Source: Cryptomeria japonica (Eukaryota; Streptophyta; Pinopsida; Cupressales; Cupressaceae). From it: a stretch of 64,000 bases of DNA. The notes beneath the pieces are model-generated. The model saw nothing but the letters and a program-made list of their open reading frames with translations, did not search any database and was not told where the DNA came from. A program made the position numbers and the translations under genes. Where the stretch lies: assembly GCF_030272615.1 (NCBI RefSeq), contig NC_081413.1:187202669-187266668 (forward strand). The letters run 5' to 3'. This document shows positions 47,738 through 60,721 of this stretch, one piece after another. Each line of letters starts with the position of its first letter. The stretch's first letter is position 1.

Positions 47738-50700
47738 TTAGTTTACCTCTTGAAGGGGAAACACCCCTAATTCACCTCTTAGATAGGTAAAAGTAGCCTT
47801 CGGTAGAGGCTTGGTGAATATGTCTGCTAACTGCTCCTTACTGGAAACATGTTCCAATACCACCTCTTTGTTCTGAACCTTTTCCCTCAAGAAATGATAC
47901 TTGAGTTAAAAGTGCTTGGTTCTAGCATGTAAAACTGGATTCTTGGAGATGTTAATTGCACTTGTATTGTCACAAAATATACTTACCAGTTCAGATATAG
48001 GAACTTTGAAGCCATTCAATACATGCTTCATCCAAATAGTATGGGTGCAGTTCATAAAAGCTGCAACACACTCCGCTTCTATTGTAGACTGAGAGATACA
48101 ACTCTGCTTTTTACTCATCCATGAGACCAATCTACCACCGAGAAAGAATGCACCACTGGTTGTTCTCTTCCGATCATCCACATTACTATCCCAATCAACA
48201 TTTGTGAACACTTTCAGGTTGAAATCAACATTGTATGGATACCATAATCCATAGTCAATAGTTCCCTTCAGATATCTAAGAATCCACTTGACTGCTACCA
48301 AGTGGGATTCTCTTGGGATTTTCTGAAACCAAGTGGTAATACCCACTGCATGTGCAATGTCCGGTCTGCTATGCACTACATAATGCAACTTACCAATCAT
48401 TGATCGGTATTCCTTCTCATTTACCAATGCTGAGTCATCCTCTTTTGATAGTTTACAACCGGTCACCATTGGTGTACCAACCGGTTTGCTGTCTTCCATG
48501 CCAAAGGTCTTCAACACCTCTTTGACATACTTGGACTGAGTAATAAAGATTCCATCTTTCATTTGCTGAATCTGCAGTCCAATGAAGAACTTAATCTCCC
48601 CTATGAGTGATATCTCAAATTCCTTCGTCATCTCATCTACAAAGTCGTGACTCATCTTGTCATCTCCACCAAAGATTATGTCATCAATAAATACTTCACA
48701 GATCAAAATCTGATCTCCTTCTGATTTCAAGTAGATATTGCTATCTTCACTTGTTCTTTCAAATCCAATCTTCACAAGATGGGAGTGCAAGCGTTCATAC
48801 CATGCTCTAGGTGCCTTCTTTAGTCCATACAAGGCTTTATGTAGCCTACACACCATGTCACTGTCTTCTGATAGGGCAAACCCATCTGGTTTCTCTATAT
48901 ACACCTCCTCTTCAAGTATTCCATTTAGAAATACAGATTTTACATCTATTTGGTATACCTTGAATCCTTTAAAAGATGCATATGCAAGAAGCATACAAAC
49001 TCCTTCCAATCTTGCTATTGGAGTAAAGGTTTCTCCATAGTCTTCTCCTTCTTCTTGGGCATATCCTTTACATACTAGTCTGGCTTTGTTCCTTACCATT
49101 GTGTCATCCTCATTCAGTTTATTTCTGAAGACCCATTTGGTTCCAATGATATTTTTATGCTTTGGTCTGGGTACCAAAGACCATGTACCTTTCTTTTCTA
49201 TCTGATCAAGTTCCTCTTCCATTGCCTTGATCCAATCTTCATCTTTATGTGCCTCTTTGAATGATTTAGGCTCAAATTCAGAGATCATACATGAGTTTTC
49301 TCTGACCTTTCTTCTTGTAATAATTCTTGCATCTTTGTCTCCTATGATCTGCTTTGGATCATGGTTGAGTTTTACATACCTAGGTATATTCTTAACAGAT
49401 TCCTCTTGCTTTTCTTCTTCTTCCTCATCTTCATCAGCATCAACATCCATCGGTGTAGGAGCACAATTACTGGTACTAGGTTGATTTGCAACTGATTCCT
49501 AGAAGGTTACTACCAGTTCATCTCCTACATGCTCTCTGCCAGTTTCCTTAGGTTTTTCAGAGTTTTCATCAACCCTAACATTGATGCTTTCAACAATTCT
49601 TTGAGTCTTATTGTTGAAACATTTGAGAGCTTTACTCTTGGTGGAATATCCTAAGAATATTCCCTCATCACATTTTGCATCGAATTTGCTTTGATGTTCA
49701 CTCCTCTTGATATAACATTTGCTACCAAACACTCTGAAGTAGCTTACTACTGGTGTCTTATTGGTCCAGTACTCATAAGGAGTCTTATCCTTTCCTTTCT
49801 TGATGAGTACCTGGTTCATTGTGTAGACTATAGTGCTCACCACTTCTCTCCAAAAGGTGTGAGCAACCTTTCCTTGGATCAACATAGTTCTAGCCACTTC
49901 AACCACAGTCCGGTTGTTTCTTTTTGCTAGGCCATTCTACTGTGGAGTCCGGGGGGCAGACAGCTGCCTCTTAATGCCATTCTCTTCATAGTATTTGTTG
50001 AATTCACTGGAAGTGAATTCTCCTCCTTGATGGGTTCTTAAGCACTTAATCATCTTACCGCTTTCTTTTTCTACAAGTGCTCTGAAGGCTTTGAACTTTC
50101 CAAAAGCTTCAGATTTATCCTTCAAGAATGTGACCCATATCATTCTTGAGAAATCATCAGTAAGAATCATAAAATACCTATCTCCCTACACACTCCTAGT
50201 TTTCATAGGACCACACAAATTAGTATGCACAAGATCAAGTAAATTGTCTGCAGTGAAAGGTTTACCTTTGAAGGTTGAGGAAGACATTTCCCCAGTTGAC
50301 ACTCTCTGCACAAAGGATTTTCTGGTGTTCTCAACATAGGCAATCCTCTAACTGCCTTGATCTTACTGGCCTTCACAATATTGTCAAAGTTTACATGGCA
50401 GAGTCTCCTATGCCATATCCAGCTATCCTCAAACTTAGCCATAAGACATGTACTGACATTAGCATTTAGCTGAAATAGGTTACCTTTGGTCTGCATACCG
50501 GTAGCCATCAGTTCACCACTCTTTCCTTTGATTTTGCACACTCCATTTTTGAATTCTAGAGTGAGTCCATTATTTTTCAGTTGAGCAACACTCGAAAGGT
50601 TGTGCCTTAGACCTTCTACCCAATACACATTGTCAGCACTGCTTCTTCGATTTAGAGAGATGGACCCTCTGCCTTTTACCATACATGGTGCATCATTACC

Positions 50701-51828
50701 AAAATGAACCACACCACCATCATACTCTTCCAAAGATAGAAACTTACTCCGGTCACCAGTCATATGGTGAGAACAACCACTATCAATAATCCACTCATTG
50801 GAATTATCAAAGCGGGAGACAAGAGCCTTCTTGTCTGACACATCTTCCTTGACTGCTACAAACACAATATCTTCATTTTCTTCATCTTCTGATTCCTCAT
50901 CAATGACACCTTCATCAACTGCTACAAAAGAGTTTCTCCGGTTTCCTTCTTTGAGCTTCTTGAACCTCTCTGGTTTATCCTTGTTGTCACCATTAGGGCA
51001 GTTTACAGCAACATGTACTATCTGGTTACAAGAAAAGCATTTCAAAGGAAGCTTACCTCTATATTTACCGGTTCCCTTGGGAAGTCTCTTGGAAAGAAGA
51101 GCTTCAAATTCCATCAGGATCTCCTCATCATCCATTTCTCTACTTTGTCTTGGTTCACCACTGGTACTAGCTTCTTTTCCTTTTCTGGATGGTGCAGCAG
51201 ATTCTCTGAAGGTTGATTCAATCTTTTGAATACTGCCATCATAATTATTTAGCTTATAAGTTGTTAACTTTGCAATGATGGAGTCCAGGGATACCTTTGT
51301 CTTGTCTACAGACCTCAACTCCTGAATAGCTACAACCCTTATTGCATAGACCAGTAATAAGGATCTCAAAACTTTGCTAACAATAGTGGAATCTTCCATT
51401 TTACCACCTGCACTCTTGATATCTCCAACAACAGTTTTGATTCTTATTCCATATTGTTGAATGGTCTCTCCTTCAACCATCCGCATGTCTTCAAACTTTC
51501 CCCTAAGGCTTTCTTCCTTAGCTTGTTTCAAATGCTCATCATCACCATAGATATTCTCAAGGGCATCCCATACTTCTTTGGGATTCTCTTTGTCCTGAAC
51601 ATCAATAAACTCAATGTTAGATAAACTACTAATTAGGGCTTCCATGACTTGCCCATTCTCCTGAATCTCTCTCTTTTGGTCATCGGCGAGAGTACCGGTA
51701 GGGATAACATAAGCGTTCTCAACATAGCTCCAATCTTGAGCACCCATGCTTCTGATGTATATCTTCATTCTGTCCTTCCATATTTTAAAGTTATCTCTGT
51801 TGAACTTTGGACCTTCCCTCTTCATCAT
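47738..51828 (-). pseudogene. Copia III gag-pol polyprotein, nearly complete but interrupted
   Basis: ATG 51828 (MMKREGPKFNRDNFKIWKDR) to TAA 47740-47738, about 1,360 codons. Order: Gag; zinc knuckle CFSCNQIVHVAVNC (about 51030); protease WIIDSGCSHHMTGD (about 50775); pre-integrase WIWHRRLCHVNF; integrase with TDDFSRMIW, the core Glu region and VAKRNNRTVVEV; RT from KWVFRNKL with YQIDVKSVFLNG, YGLKKAPRAWY and FIDDIIFGGDD, so the usual YVDD reads FIDD; RNase H with VDWDSNVDDRKRTTSG and SQSTIEAECVA. Breaks: one base lost near 50286, TAG at 50188-50186, 49939-49937 and 49501-49499, and TAA at 47908-47906. One polyprotein is usual for Copia. Not functional as it stands. Confidence 0.93.
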
Positions 51829-51887
51829 TACGATAGGATCTTTCCCTCATGCAGTTAAGATTACAACATAGAGGACCTGGAGGATGC

Positions 51888-51899
51888 TCTGATACCAAT
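51888..51899 (-). other. Primer-binding site of Copia III
   Basis: The plus strand reads GCTCTGATACCAAT up to 51899, i.e. TGGTATCAGAGC on the minus strand, two bases from the LTR. Confidence 0.9.
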
Positions 51900-53436
51900 T
51901 GATAACTCAATGATGAATAGTGAGTACCAAACTAGTACTGAGAGGGGGGGGGTGAATCAGTACAGACACAAAAACTTTTCTTGAACCGGTTTGACTGCAA
52001 ACAATGCACTTGACAGACAAATACTAATACCGGTCTAAACCAGATTACTATTGGTTAAACATAATGAGACCGTGAAAGACATAAACTAGAAATACTTAGC
52101 TTTCCATACAATCTACTCCCTCATTTCCACTTCATTCTTATGTATAAACGGATAATCTATCTATCATCAGAGATACAATAATTTACTAGAACAACATGAT
52201 TCACCACTAAACAAGAAATAACAAAACATCACATGAAAGAGGCATCACACATGACACACATATTTTTCACGTGGAAACCCAACTGGGAAAAACCATGGTG
52301 GGGATGAATACCCACAAGCTATTTTTGAACTCTTTAGAAGTCCACTCTGTTAGGAGCCTAGTCCGGTTAAAGACTGTTACAACAGGTTCTGTTAGGAACC
52401 GATCCTGTTAGGGATGACCCGGTTAAGGGATGGCTAGAATACGTGGTTAATGGTTAAACCCTATTAAAGGTTACCTTGTTAGAGGATTTTATGAACTCAA
52501 TGGCTTTGAGTCACCTTGTTAAAGGATTTACAACAAGCTAGTTAAAGCTACCCTGTTAAGGGATTTTCCAACTGTTGAAGTGATTAGAGATCAACAGGTA
52601 TTACAATGATCTGGTAATAGCACTCAATGCCAATGCAGATCCATTTTAGTTCCTTCCTTCTGCACACACACTTTGCAGGTATCAATTCTCTTATTTGGTC
52701 TGGCAAGAATCACGTATCTCAGCACTTAGATACACACACAACATTTGCCAACAACCTCAACATGAAACACAACATCGACCTTATAGGAAACAGATAGGTC
52801 GGTAGCATAAACCCTAAACCCTAAACATTTAGGTTGAGCAATTCAGTCAGTTCAATCCTGACCATTGAACACTTTGCATTTGAATACATCGGTCTTGAAC
52901 AGATCTCAAGACATTCTCCATCGTTCATTCTTCACCTCTTCTTGGAGGCGATAACCCATCATGCATTCTTCACCGTTTGCAGGGACTTCGCACATTCCCG
53001 AGGTAGATAGGATCAATCCCCTTCATGCAAGATCCTTCACGCACATGAGGCTGATGTGGCAACATGATCTGATCTCCATTACAATGCTAACTCATCACAC
53101 AATGCCATTGGTTGAATCACGTAGGCTCGAAACACTTCAACCGGAAACCCTGAGGTTGGGACTACCAACCGGTAGTCATACCATATTAAACCTTGATAGA
53201 AAACATTCCATATACTGGTTCACTTGGACAAACTTACTGCTTCACCTTTTGCACATATACCGGTTCACAACATTATATCGGCTCACTTTGCTAGTTGCTT
53301 AATTTCAATAAACTGGTTCACTCTTCAACATATTATCGGTTCACTCTTCAGCATATCACCGGTTCTCTCTTCAGCATATTGACATCAATGACAACACAAT
53401 ATCATCATGTCAACATACTCTGCACATATGCCAACA
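51900..53436 (-). repeat. 5' LTR of Copia III
   Basis: 1,537 bp, TGATAACTC...TATGCCAACA. It carries the terminal hairpin GTACTGA (51935-51941) and TCAGTAC (51957-51963). Confidence 0.94.
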
Positions 53437-53441
53437 TTAAA

Positions 53442-55560
53442 TTCTTAAGAAATTTCAATAAGAGAAAAATAATATTTGAAATAGGCTATAAAAATATCCC
53501 CAATGCCTACAATGCCTTTATTCCTAGAAATATCACCTCAATAGCCCATCATAGCACCACTTCTCATTATATCAACTAGTTGACCATCTATTTTTTCTTT
53601 TCATTTGAATAAATTACACGAGGTTAAAAATATACTATAGAGTTGTGATAATGATTTGACAATGAAAAATAGTAGCAATCTAAAAAAGGGTCATACTAGC
53701 CCCAAAATCAATCTTACTAGCCAAACAAGTAGTCATACAAAGAGAAAAGTCAAAGGAACTATGCTAGGACCTTGAACACAATCAATCCAAATATTTCTAA
53801 CACTTCAAAGGCCCTTGTTGTAATGTAGAAAATTAGAACTCGAGAGAATGAGTGGTGTTAATTTTTCAACCAACCTCATGGCCAAAATTCATGTCAAAAG
53901 GGAGTGTATATTTAAATTTTGATGGTCCAAAACACACCAACACCTTTAGGGAAATGATTTGAACCAAATCAAGAAGCTATTAGAAATTAAGAGAAAATTC
54001 AATGTGCTCTACATTCGTAAATTTGCATGACAAATATTTTTACAGGGCATAAACTAATTGATTGTCAATTTAGTGGCCCAAAACACATGGGAAAAAAGAA
54101 GAGTAGTGGAGTGTGGAACATCTTCCACAATTGGTTGGGTATCAACTTCCCATGCATCTGAAGGAGCTAAAAAACTAGGTACAACATAGAATATCCATGC
54201 GTCACAATAAAATTAGGCTATTAATAAGGGTAATATGAAGTAAGGTCAACCTCAAACTAGTCAGCAAGCTAAAGTCAACTTTGTTGTTACAAAAGTTTCT
54301 TCAAGCTTGGGCATCCCCCTTTCAAGATTTTAGATTATATGAAGAAGACCAACTAGAATATTTGAGAGACTTTACCTTTCCCATCTAAGAGTGATTTTCT
54401 GCATGAAGTGTTGGAGGGATTCAACCAAACAAGAGGTGTTATAGAGAAAGAGGGAACAATAGCTCCAATCAACATAATTCAACCAAAATAAGAAGCATAT
54501 TCAAGTCAAATTAGTAAGTAATCCCCTTTCTATATGAACCTAATCATTGGAGATCATTTATTACATAATTGTAAGATATATTCAAGGGTTAGTAACTTAG
54601 TCATACCCAAGAGGGTAGTTGATCTCCTTGGCATCAAGTATGGGCTAGTGTCCAAGGGAGTTGTACAATTGGATGACACTAGTGTTAATATGTTGGGAGT
54701 CATTAAAGACTTGAAATTGACCCTATATGCATGTTGTAGCTATACAATGTTACAAAACATATCACTAATAGACCTCCCTACTTTATTTACTTGCAGTCTA
54801 TCCAAGGAGTTCACTACCAAGTTAGGAGGTACCTATCTTTTAGTTGGCCTCATATGCTATTTTGAAAGAGATATGGTACAAAGGTGACCATAAATATTGA
54901 ATCCATTATGAGATACCACATCAAACCATATACCTCTAGTCTTATAATCAAGAATTGTATGTTGGATGATCTAGAGGGAGATAAAATCATTCATGATAAT
55001 GCAACCCCTTTGGAGGGTGACCCAAATTTCTTGCTAAACAATTGATGTTAGGGAACTAAAGGATGTTTCTCTCTTCTTTGGTTAGAGGTACCCTACTTGA
55101 TTGTGAATGTAGTTTTTTGTCGGTCTAATTCCTAGATTAGGACATAGTTATAGCCTATATACCCATTCAAGGATGAAAACCTTTTTGATTTGCTTACTTT
55201 ATGCAAGATCTGCTCCATGGAAGGGAGGGGATAGTGCTCTTTAATAAAGAAACAAAAGAGGATAAATAAAAGATGGGTCTGAAGGAACTAAAGGAAAATA
55301 TGAAATAAATAAAGGAAGGTGAAGAAAGTGTCAAAACTTCCCATGGTTCTCTTAACCACAAGAAAAATCAACAAGTTCATGGTTCCTAATGTACCTCTAA
55401 CTGAAGAGCAGATTTAAAGAGAAGCATAAGTTCCAAAATAAGAAGTAGGGAAGATAGAACAAAGAGGGAGACTAGAGAACCAAAAGTCAAGGAAAAGAAC
55501 TAAAGAAAGAAAGAGATAAAGGAAAGAAGGATGAAGCATTAGATCTTCCTATGTTTCTTG
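53442..55560 (+). pseudogene. Gypsy C gag end and retropepsin remnant
   Basis: The clearest part is 54534-54887: VIPKRVVDLLGIKYG, VVQLDDTSVNMLGVIKDLKL and LIDLPTLFTCSLSKEFTTKL, matching the retropepsin region of plant gypsy elements, including the family-typical sIIDLPPLFG..LSR.F..K.GG pattern. The catalytic Asp-Ser-Gly-Ala position reads KIYSRVSN, so Asp has become Tyr and Gly has become Arg. Flanking sequence shows only short frames rich in Lys and Glu. The following reverse transcriptase is absent. Confidence 0.6.
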
Positions 55561-56054
55561 AAACCATGGGAACCTCTAGTAGGTTTTGGTTCCTGGCTGA
55601 AACATATACTTTGATGGGGGTTGAAACAAAAGAAAATATGAGGGGTATCCACCCAACAAAGAAAAATAAGAAAAGGATGGAGGATTTTAGAGCTGGTAGT
55701 GGTTCTTAGAATTGATAGAACCTTTGAATAATTCTCAAGGCCTCTTATTTCACTATTGTGTGTCACTTTCTTCACCTAGTCCCTCTATAAGGAAATTAAA
55801 CAGACAACCAGTCCTACAACTACCAACTATTACACCATAGGGGATCCATAAAGTTTTTTAATGTATGTTGGCATGATTTTTGGGGAAAAAATGACATCTA
55901 TTCCTCATATACCATTGTAGATTCACTTTTTTATCAGAGGGTCATTCTTGGGCCATATTTTTAAGTGGATTTCGTAGGATTTTATACACTTCATTACATT
56001 GATTCATCAATAATAAGATATGACAAGAGTATTAGGAATAATTATTATGTCTAA
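55561..56054. other. Gypsy C spacer before the right repeat; no gene seen
   Basis: No RT, RNase H or integrase motif was found, so polymerase seems to have been lost. Sequence similarity to the left LTR begins at about 56055. Confidence 0.4.
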
Positions 56055-56738
56055 TCAATGACAAAGTCATAGTTAGGGTTTATTTCCTTGCTACATTCTC
56101 TCTCTCATAAAGGAAATCTATCCTCATTTTAAAGGAATCTTCATTTGTCTCTCTAATAGAATACATGCATTTAACAACTTTTACAACTATAAACAAGCCC
56201 ATGCCTCTATATTAATAAAAAATAACATTGTCACCTATTATCACATCTTCCATACTATGCAAACTTTATTGCCTCTATAATTGCAAGATCATTTCTATAT
56301 TTTTTTTGCATGTATGTTGTTAAAATATATTTACATGGACTATTTGTGTATTCCTTATTTCCTTTTGAAGAACCTTTAAATCTCCTTACCTTCATATCAT
56401 CTTTGTAAATCATGAAATGAAAAAGTGTGATTTCCTTTGATAATTTAATTAATCTATTGTGCTATTATAGGTAGGAATAAACACTCTTTAATCTATGTGC
56501 ATCACCACCCATTTCATTTTTCTACATTTTTTCTCTCCATTTTCATTTACAAGCTATTAGATTAGGGTAATTTTGTATGTTATTCAATGTTGGGTTGGAT
56601 CAACACTCTGCAACTAGGTTAGAGATGAATCCAACCTTCTCTAGAGGCTTGATATTAATTTAAAGGGTCTTGCACCTTGATATCAATCTCACTGTGTCAT
56701 TGGAATGCTAGACTAGTTTCAATAGGGTGCAATATAAT
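56055..56738 (+). repeat. 3' LTR of gypsy C (proposed)
   Basis: Direct repeat of 44537-45034, somewhat longer through indels. The end is near GAGACA at 56738. Confidence 0.6.
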
Positions 56739-57959
56739 GAGACAAAAAACCCTAATTTTATTTTATTTTATCACAAAATCTCTCCACATTGTATTTGATC
56801 TTGATTTTAATCCTAGACAACATTCATCCAAAAATTTAAATTAGCTATAATTAATTTTCATATTTATTAACTTAGGAGTAATCATTAAAAAACTATTTGT
56901 TATCTCAATGGTGGGCCTAAATGAAGTGAAGAGGAAAGAAAAGGCTGAGAGGGGAATCAAATTCCTTAAATTGGCTTTATGAGAAACACTAGTGTAAGGG
57001 GTGGATTGCTCTTTACATTTGAAGATCTAATTTCTAACTTGGGTTTAGGAGAAAACTAAAATTGAGGAAGAGGTAAGAAAAATGTTATATTCTAAAAGAA
57101 ACATAAAGGGTTATATTTTAAACCCATAGACATAGAATGTAATCACTTAAATGTTAGCTAGCACCCTATAGGATTTTTGGTTAAGATCCCTCAATTGGAG
57201 CATCCATTCAAAAATTATAGACTTCTTTTGGTTATCAATAGAAAAAGGTATGTCACCCTATGCCATATTTACCTATAAAAGGTAGTTATTAAAAAAATCT
57301 ATATATATAATGAAGTTTTTGTTCAATTTATCTCTTCCCAACTCTTAGGTTATGATAATTAGCTTGGAAATTGTTCCAAAGTCGAAGAGGATGAAACTAA
57401 TGCATGCTTGCATTTCTATCAACGTCACACCAAATCTACCACATATATCCACCTATAACACCATTTTATTCAATCATTATCTAACATTAATTAAATAATT
57501 CTTAACTATTTAATTAACCAATCAAACATTCTTCCAATATTAATTGAATAAATTATCTTTATTTATCTAATTAATTTAACATATATAATATTTCCTCCAA
57601 AATTCCAATATTAATTGAATAAATCACATTTATTTTATTAAGTCAACTATAGTTCCTCAAAATCCTCCCATAAATATTTAATTAATTACTCTGAAATCCT
57701 CCTCATCTTTACTTGAATAAATGAGTGAAGTTTTAACTAATTTATCATTTGCACGTTCCCCCACTGAATTAGAATATAATAATCAAGCTTAATCTTGCAC
57801 ATGGATCAAAGTGAAGAAGAGTCCAAAAGAATCTTTTCAATATCCATCCTTCATCAATATTTAATCAAAATATACCATCCATCTCTCCTAAATCGTTGCC
57901 CAAATCATATGCACCAATCACATGATGCCACATGTTATCATCTCATTCTTTCCTATATG
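56739..57959. other. Sequence without a recognisable gene
   Basis: AT-rich, with several TTAATT-rich stretches. No LTR pair or protein motif was found. The small LTR element begins at 57965. Confidence 0.4.
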
Positions 57960-57964
57960 AAGAT

Positions 57965-58289
57965 TATTGGAGTTGAAGAAAAATCAACTCTACAGCTCCC
58001 AAAGATCACCTGCATGCAAACCTATCACAGAAGGAAGTAAAAAAGCTATGGAGGCTAGAATTCAAAGATCTAGAAAAGAGGAGTCATATTGATTGTGCAA
58101 CAAGAATGCAATTCAATAATTACAGTTGTTATAAAAATACAAAGAGAGAATCCTTATAAAAGGATACTCGAAACCCTAAAGGTGAAAACCCTAAAGAATT
58201 ATAAGATTCCTAAGTTTAGCTTAAGCATAGAGTATAATAGACTAATAATTAAATAAATAATTATTAGCTAATAAAAGATAACTCTAACA
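57965..58289 (-). repeat. 3' LTR of the small element
   Basis: TATTGGAGTTG...TCTAACA, about 95% like 59901-60229 by eye. It contains a terminal hairpin GAGTTGA/TCAACTC. Confidence 0.92.
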
Positions 58290-59888
58290 CCCCCCTTAAG
58301 ATGAACTTAGGGAGTAGCTAAAAAACAACTAAGAACTAAAAAAGCATGTAAAAAATGCATGAAAGCAACAATGGGTCCCAACAACTAGGACTGATGAGGT
58401 ACCCAAGTACAATAAAATCTCTATAAAGTGGAGAAAAAGGAGAAAACCCCGTGGGAACAAAACTCCTCTCCAAGAAGAGATGAAAGCTCAAGTGAAGGAC
58501 TAAGAAGCCTCCAAACAAGAGTGTTCCAGAAGATAGGAACAAAAAAAAGCATGAAGAACACCACTGAAGCATGGAATAGCTACAAACACTGTCGAAGAGT
58601 AACTATTGATCTAAAGAACCTCCACTGAAATAGAACATGACCAGGTAGAGAAGATTGTAATCTGCATGAGTGCCCTCAAATGACACTACTCGAATCGGAT
58701 GGCAACAAAGACAAACAACTGAACTCAAAGATATAGATGGCATGAAACACCAAAGCCTGAAGAGCTGATCAATCAAACCAAGGAAGCATTAGAACAATAG
58801 GAAAAACCTCCCCATAATGCTGAAAAGGGAGAGGGATAGGTACACTGAAAAGATTGACCAACAAGAAATGCATGACGAAGATCCAGGAACATCGAAGGTG
58901 CAGAGAAAGTACATAGTGTCGTGGAAGGAACACTCACTTGACACACATCATGAGGCTAATGTTGTGGAAGGAATACTCACATGACAAAGGTAGATGAAAA
59001 AAAAAGGCAAACAACAACCCCCCATGGCACTTTATAAGTAGTGCATGTACAGTAAGGCACAAGATGTGCAAGATCCCAAGTATACAATGCATGATGGCAC
59101 TTTATCTTAGTGCATTTGCATAAATAAAATGCTACAATGATCAGAAGAGATAGAAGACTGGAAACATAAAGAACAACCAAAGACGAGACATCCTACTCAA
59201 AGAAATAGATCCCAGGACTTGAAACATCCAAGATATTCACCAAAGTGCTGAAAAGAAAAAAACTGAATAAAATATAATTGGAGCAAAATCTGGAAAGAAA
59301 ACTCATATGAATGGAAAGAAAACAGAACAAGTTTTCCAACGATATAAAGTTTTTGAAAAATGGAGTTTAGATGCTCAAGTTATGTCTCCCAGAGTGCAAA
59401 AAAGAACCTCTGTCTTTGACAGAAAAAAAAAAGCCATCAAAAAAGAAAAATCAAAAGTTCAAACCTCCAGATCTTGATAGAGCTCGGAAAGAGCTTTCTG
59501 ACGATATAAGGTTTGTCGAAAAATGCCTTCGTATGACCAAGTTATGGCCAAAAGAAAAAAAAACCCCTCTTTTAGGGCATAAAGAGGAAAACAAATTTCT
59601 AACGCATTTGCAGGTACATCCGTACGGATTTGTGCCTCGTAAAGTGTGCCAATGAAAAAATCATGGCCTAGATGCCCTTGTAACTGAAATAGGTCAAATT
59701 ATATATCAAAACTCGTGGAATTGGCCTCTTGAATCCAACTATGAGGTCCTTTTGGCACCAAAATGTACCAAAAAATCAGCTACCCCTAGAAATAGAAAAA
59801 AAACAACTGCACAAACCCCTGAATACACATATCTGAATAAAAAGGCCCAAAAAATCTCATGAAGAGAACAGGGGTATGCAGATCTGAA
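58290..59888. other. Interior of the small element; no reading frame of known type
   Basis: Contains internally repeated motifs: TGTGGAAGGAA(T/C)ACTCAC near 58920-58985, TGGCACTTTAT near 59025 and 59093, and an ACGATATAA(A/G)GTTT...GAAAAATG block near 59340 and 59502. A 94-codon frame (59371-59655) is Lys-rich and matches nothing I know. Confidence 0.6.
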
Positions 59889-59900
59889 GCTCTGATACCA
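59889..59900 (-). other. Primer-binding site of the small element
   Basis: Exact TGGTATCAGAGC, abutting the LTR. Confidence 0.9.
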
Positions 59901-60229
59901 TATTGGAGTTGAGGAAAAATCAACTCTACACCTCCCAAAGATCACCTGCATGCAAACCAGTCACATAAAGAGAGAAGCAAAAAAGCTATGGAGGCCAGAA
60001 TTCAAAGATCCAAAAAAGAGGAGTCATATTGATTGTGCAACAAGAATACAATTCAATAATTACAGTTGTTATGAAAATACAAAGAGAGAATCCTTATAAA
60101 AGGATACTCGAAACCCTAAAGGTGAAAACCCTAAAGAGTTATAAGATTCCTAAGTTTAGCTTAAGCATAGAGTCTAATAGACTAATAATTAAATAAATAA
60201 TTATTAGCTAATAAAAGATAACTCTAACA
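59901..60229 (-). repeat. 5' LTR of the small element
   Basis: 329 bp; terminal hairpin GAGTTGA(GGAAAAA)TCAACTC at about 59906-59926, adjacent to the primer site. Confidence 0.92.
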
Positions 60230-60413
60230 AAGATCAAACCTAACATTCTATCTCATAATATTTGACCTCATCCATCCATCCAACCTATATAAAATCTATA
60301 AATTTACCCATTCACAAGTCATTTTCAAGAAGAATATTGGGTGCAACAAGGTTATGCTATATGATTGGGAAAGCACACTCTACTTCAACAATCAACCATC
60401 ACTCAGAGCACAC

Positions 60414-60721
60414 ACGGGGGCTTCACTTAGTGAACCTGGGTTATATCACATGTGTTCATAGCATACTAAAGAATCCCCCTAGTTTTAAAAAATATTGCCC
60501 TAAACTCCTTTTTTGTCACCCCCTCCCAATACACAACCCAAATTAAAAGCCCCCCTATTTTCACCAAATATTGCATTTTTTCTTAGCTCGAATAAAAAAA
60601 CCCCCCTATTTTCATTGCACCCTCATTTTTTGTAATATATTGTACCCTCATTTTTCAGATATTAAACCCCCAATATGAACACACGTGATATAATATTGCC
60701 TAGTCAGTGAAGCCCTGGTGG
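60414..60721. mobile_element. MITE-like element with imperfect inverted ends
   Basis: About 308 bp with inverted ends GGGCTTCACT (left, near 60417) and AGTGAAGCCC (right, 60706-60715), plus an inner inverted pair TTATATCACATGTGTTCATA (60431-60450) and TATGAACACACGTGATATAA (one mismatch). Flanks GAGCACAC (60406-60413) and GAGCACAA (60722-60729) could be an 8-bp target duplication as in hAT elements. The interior repeats CCCCCCTATTTTCA. No coding capacity. Confidence 0.55.

Larger units (their letters stand above)
45946..53436 (-). mobile_element. Copia III: full-length minus-strand Copia retrotransposon
   Basis: 7,491 bp with LTRs at both ends and the perfect 5-bp duplication TTAAA (45941-45945 and 53437-53441). 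It has a primer site beside the right LTR, a polypurine tract beside the left LTR, and a complete gag-PR-IN-RT-RH order. It lies in gypsy C gag. By eye about two dozen differences, mostly transitions, separate the LTRs over their first 320 bp. It is the best preserved element of the window, though not intact. Confidence 0.95.
44537..56738 (+). mobile_element. Gypsy C: old gypsy element split by Copia III
   Basis: Direct repeats at about 44537-45034 and 56055-56738, in the same orientation, flank a plus-strand gag and protease remnant and are taken as its LTRs. Right after the left repeat, TTTTTGGCATGCTTGGTAGG resembles the Asp-type primer site TGGCGCCGTTGCCGGG after decay. Copia III (45946-53436) splits the gag region. 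Reverse transcriptase and integrase were not found. The left LTR may be truncated by Copia IV. Confidence 0.55.
57965..60229 (-). mobile_element. Small non-coding LTR retrotransposon
   Basis: 2,265 bp in minus orientation with LTRs of only 325 and 329 bp and the perfect 5-bp duplication AAGAT (57960-57964 and 60230-60234). A primer site TGGTATCAGAGC (59900-59889) touches the right LTR with no gap, and a polypurine tract CTTAAGGGGGG (about 58300-58290) touches the left LTR. The 1.6-kb interior has no gag or pol. It is larger than a typical TRIM and smaller than a LARD. It needs proteins in trans. Confidence 0.9.

Noticed and set aside
58336-58628. Opposed frames inside the small LTR element
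   Set aside because: No domain is seen, and they lie in a non-coding interior on both strands.
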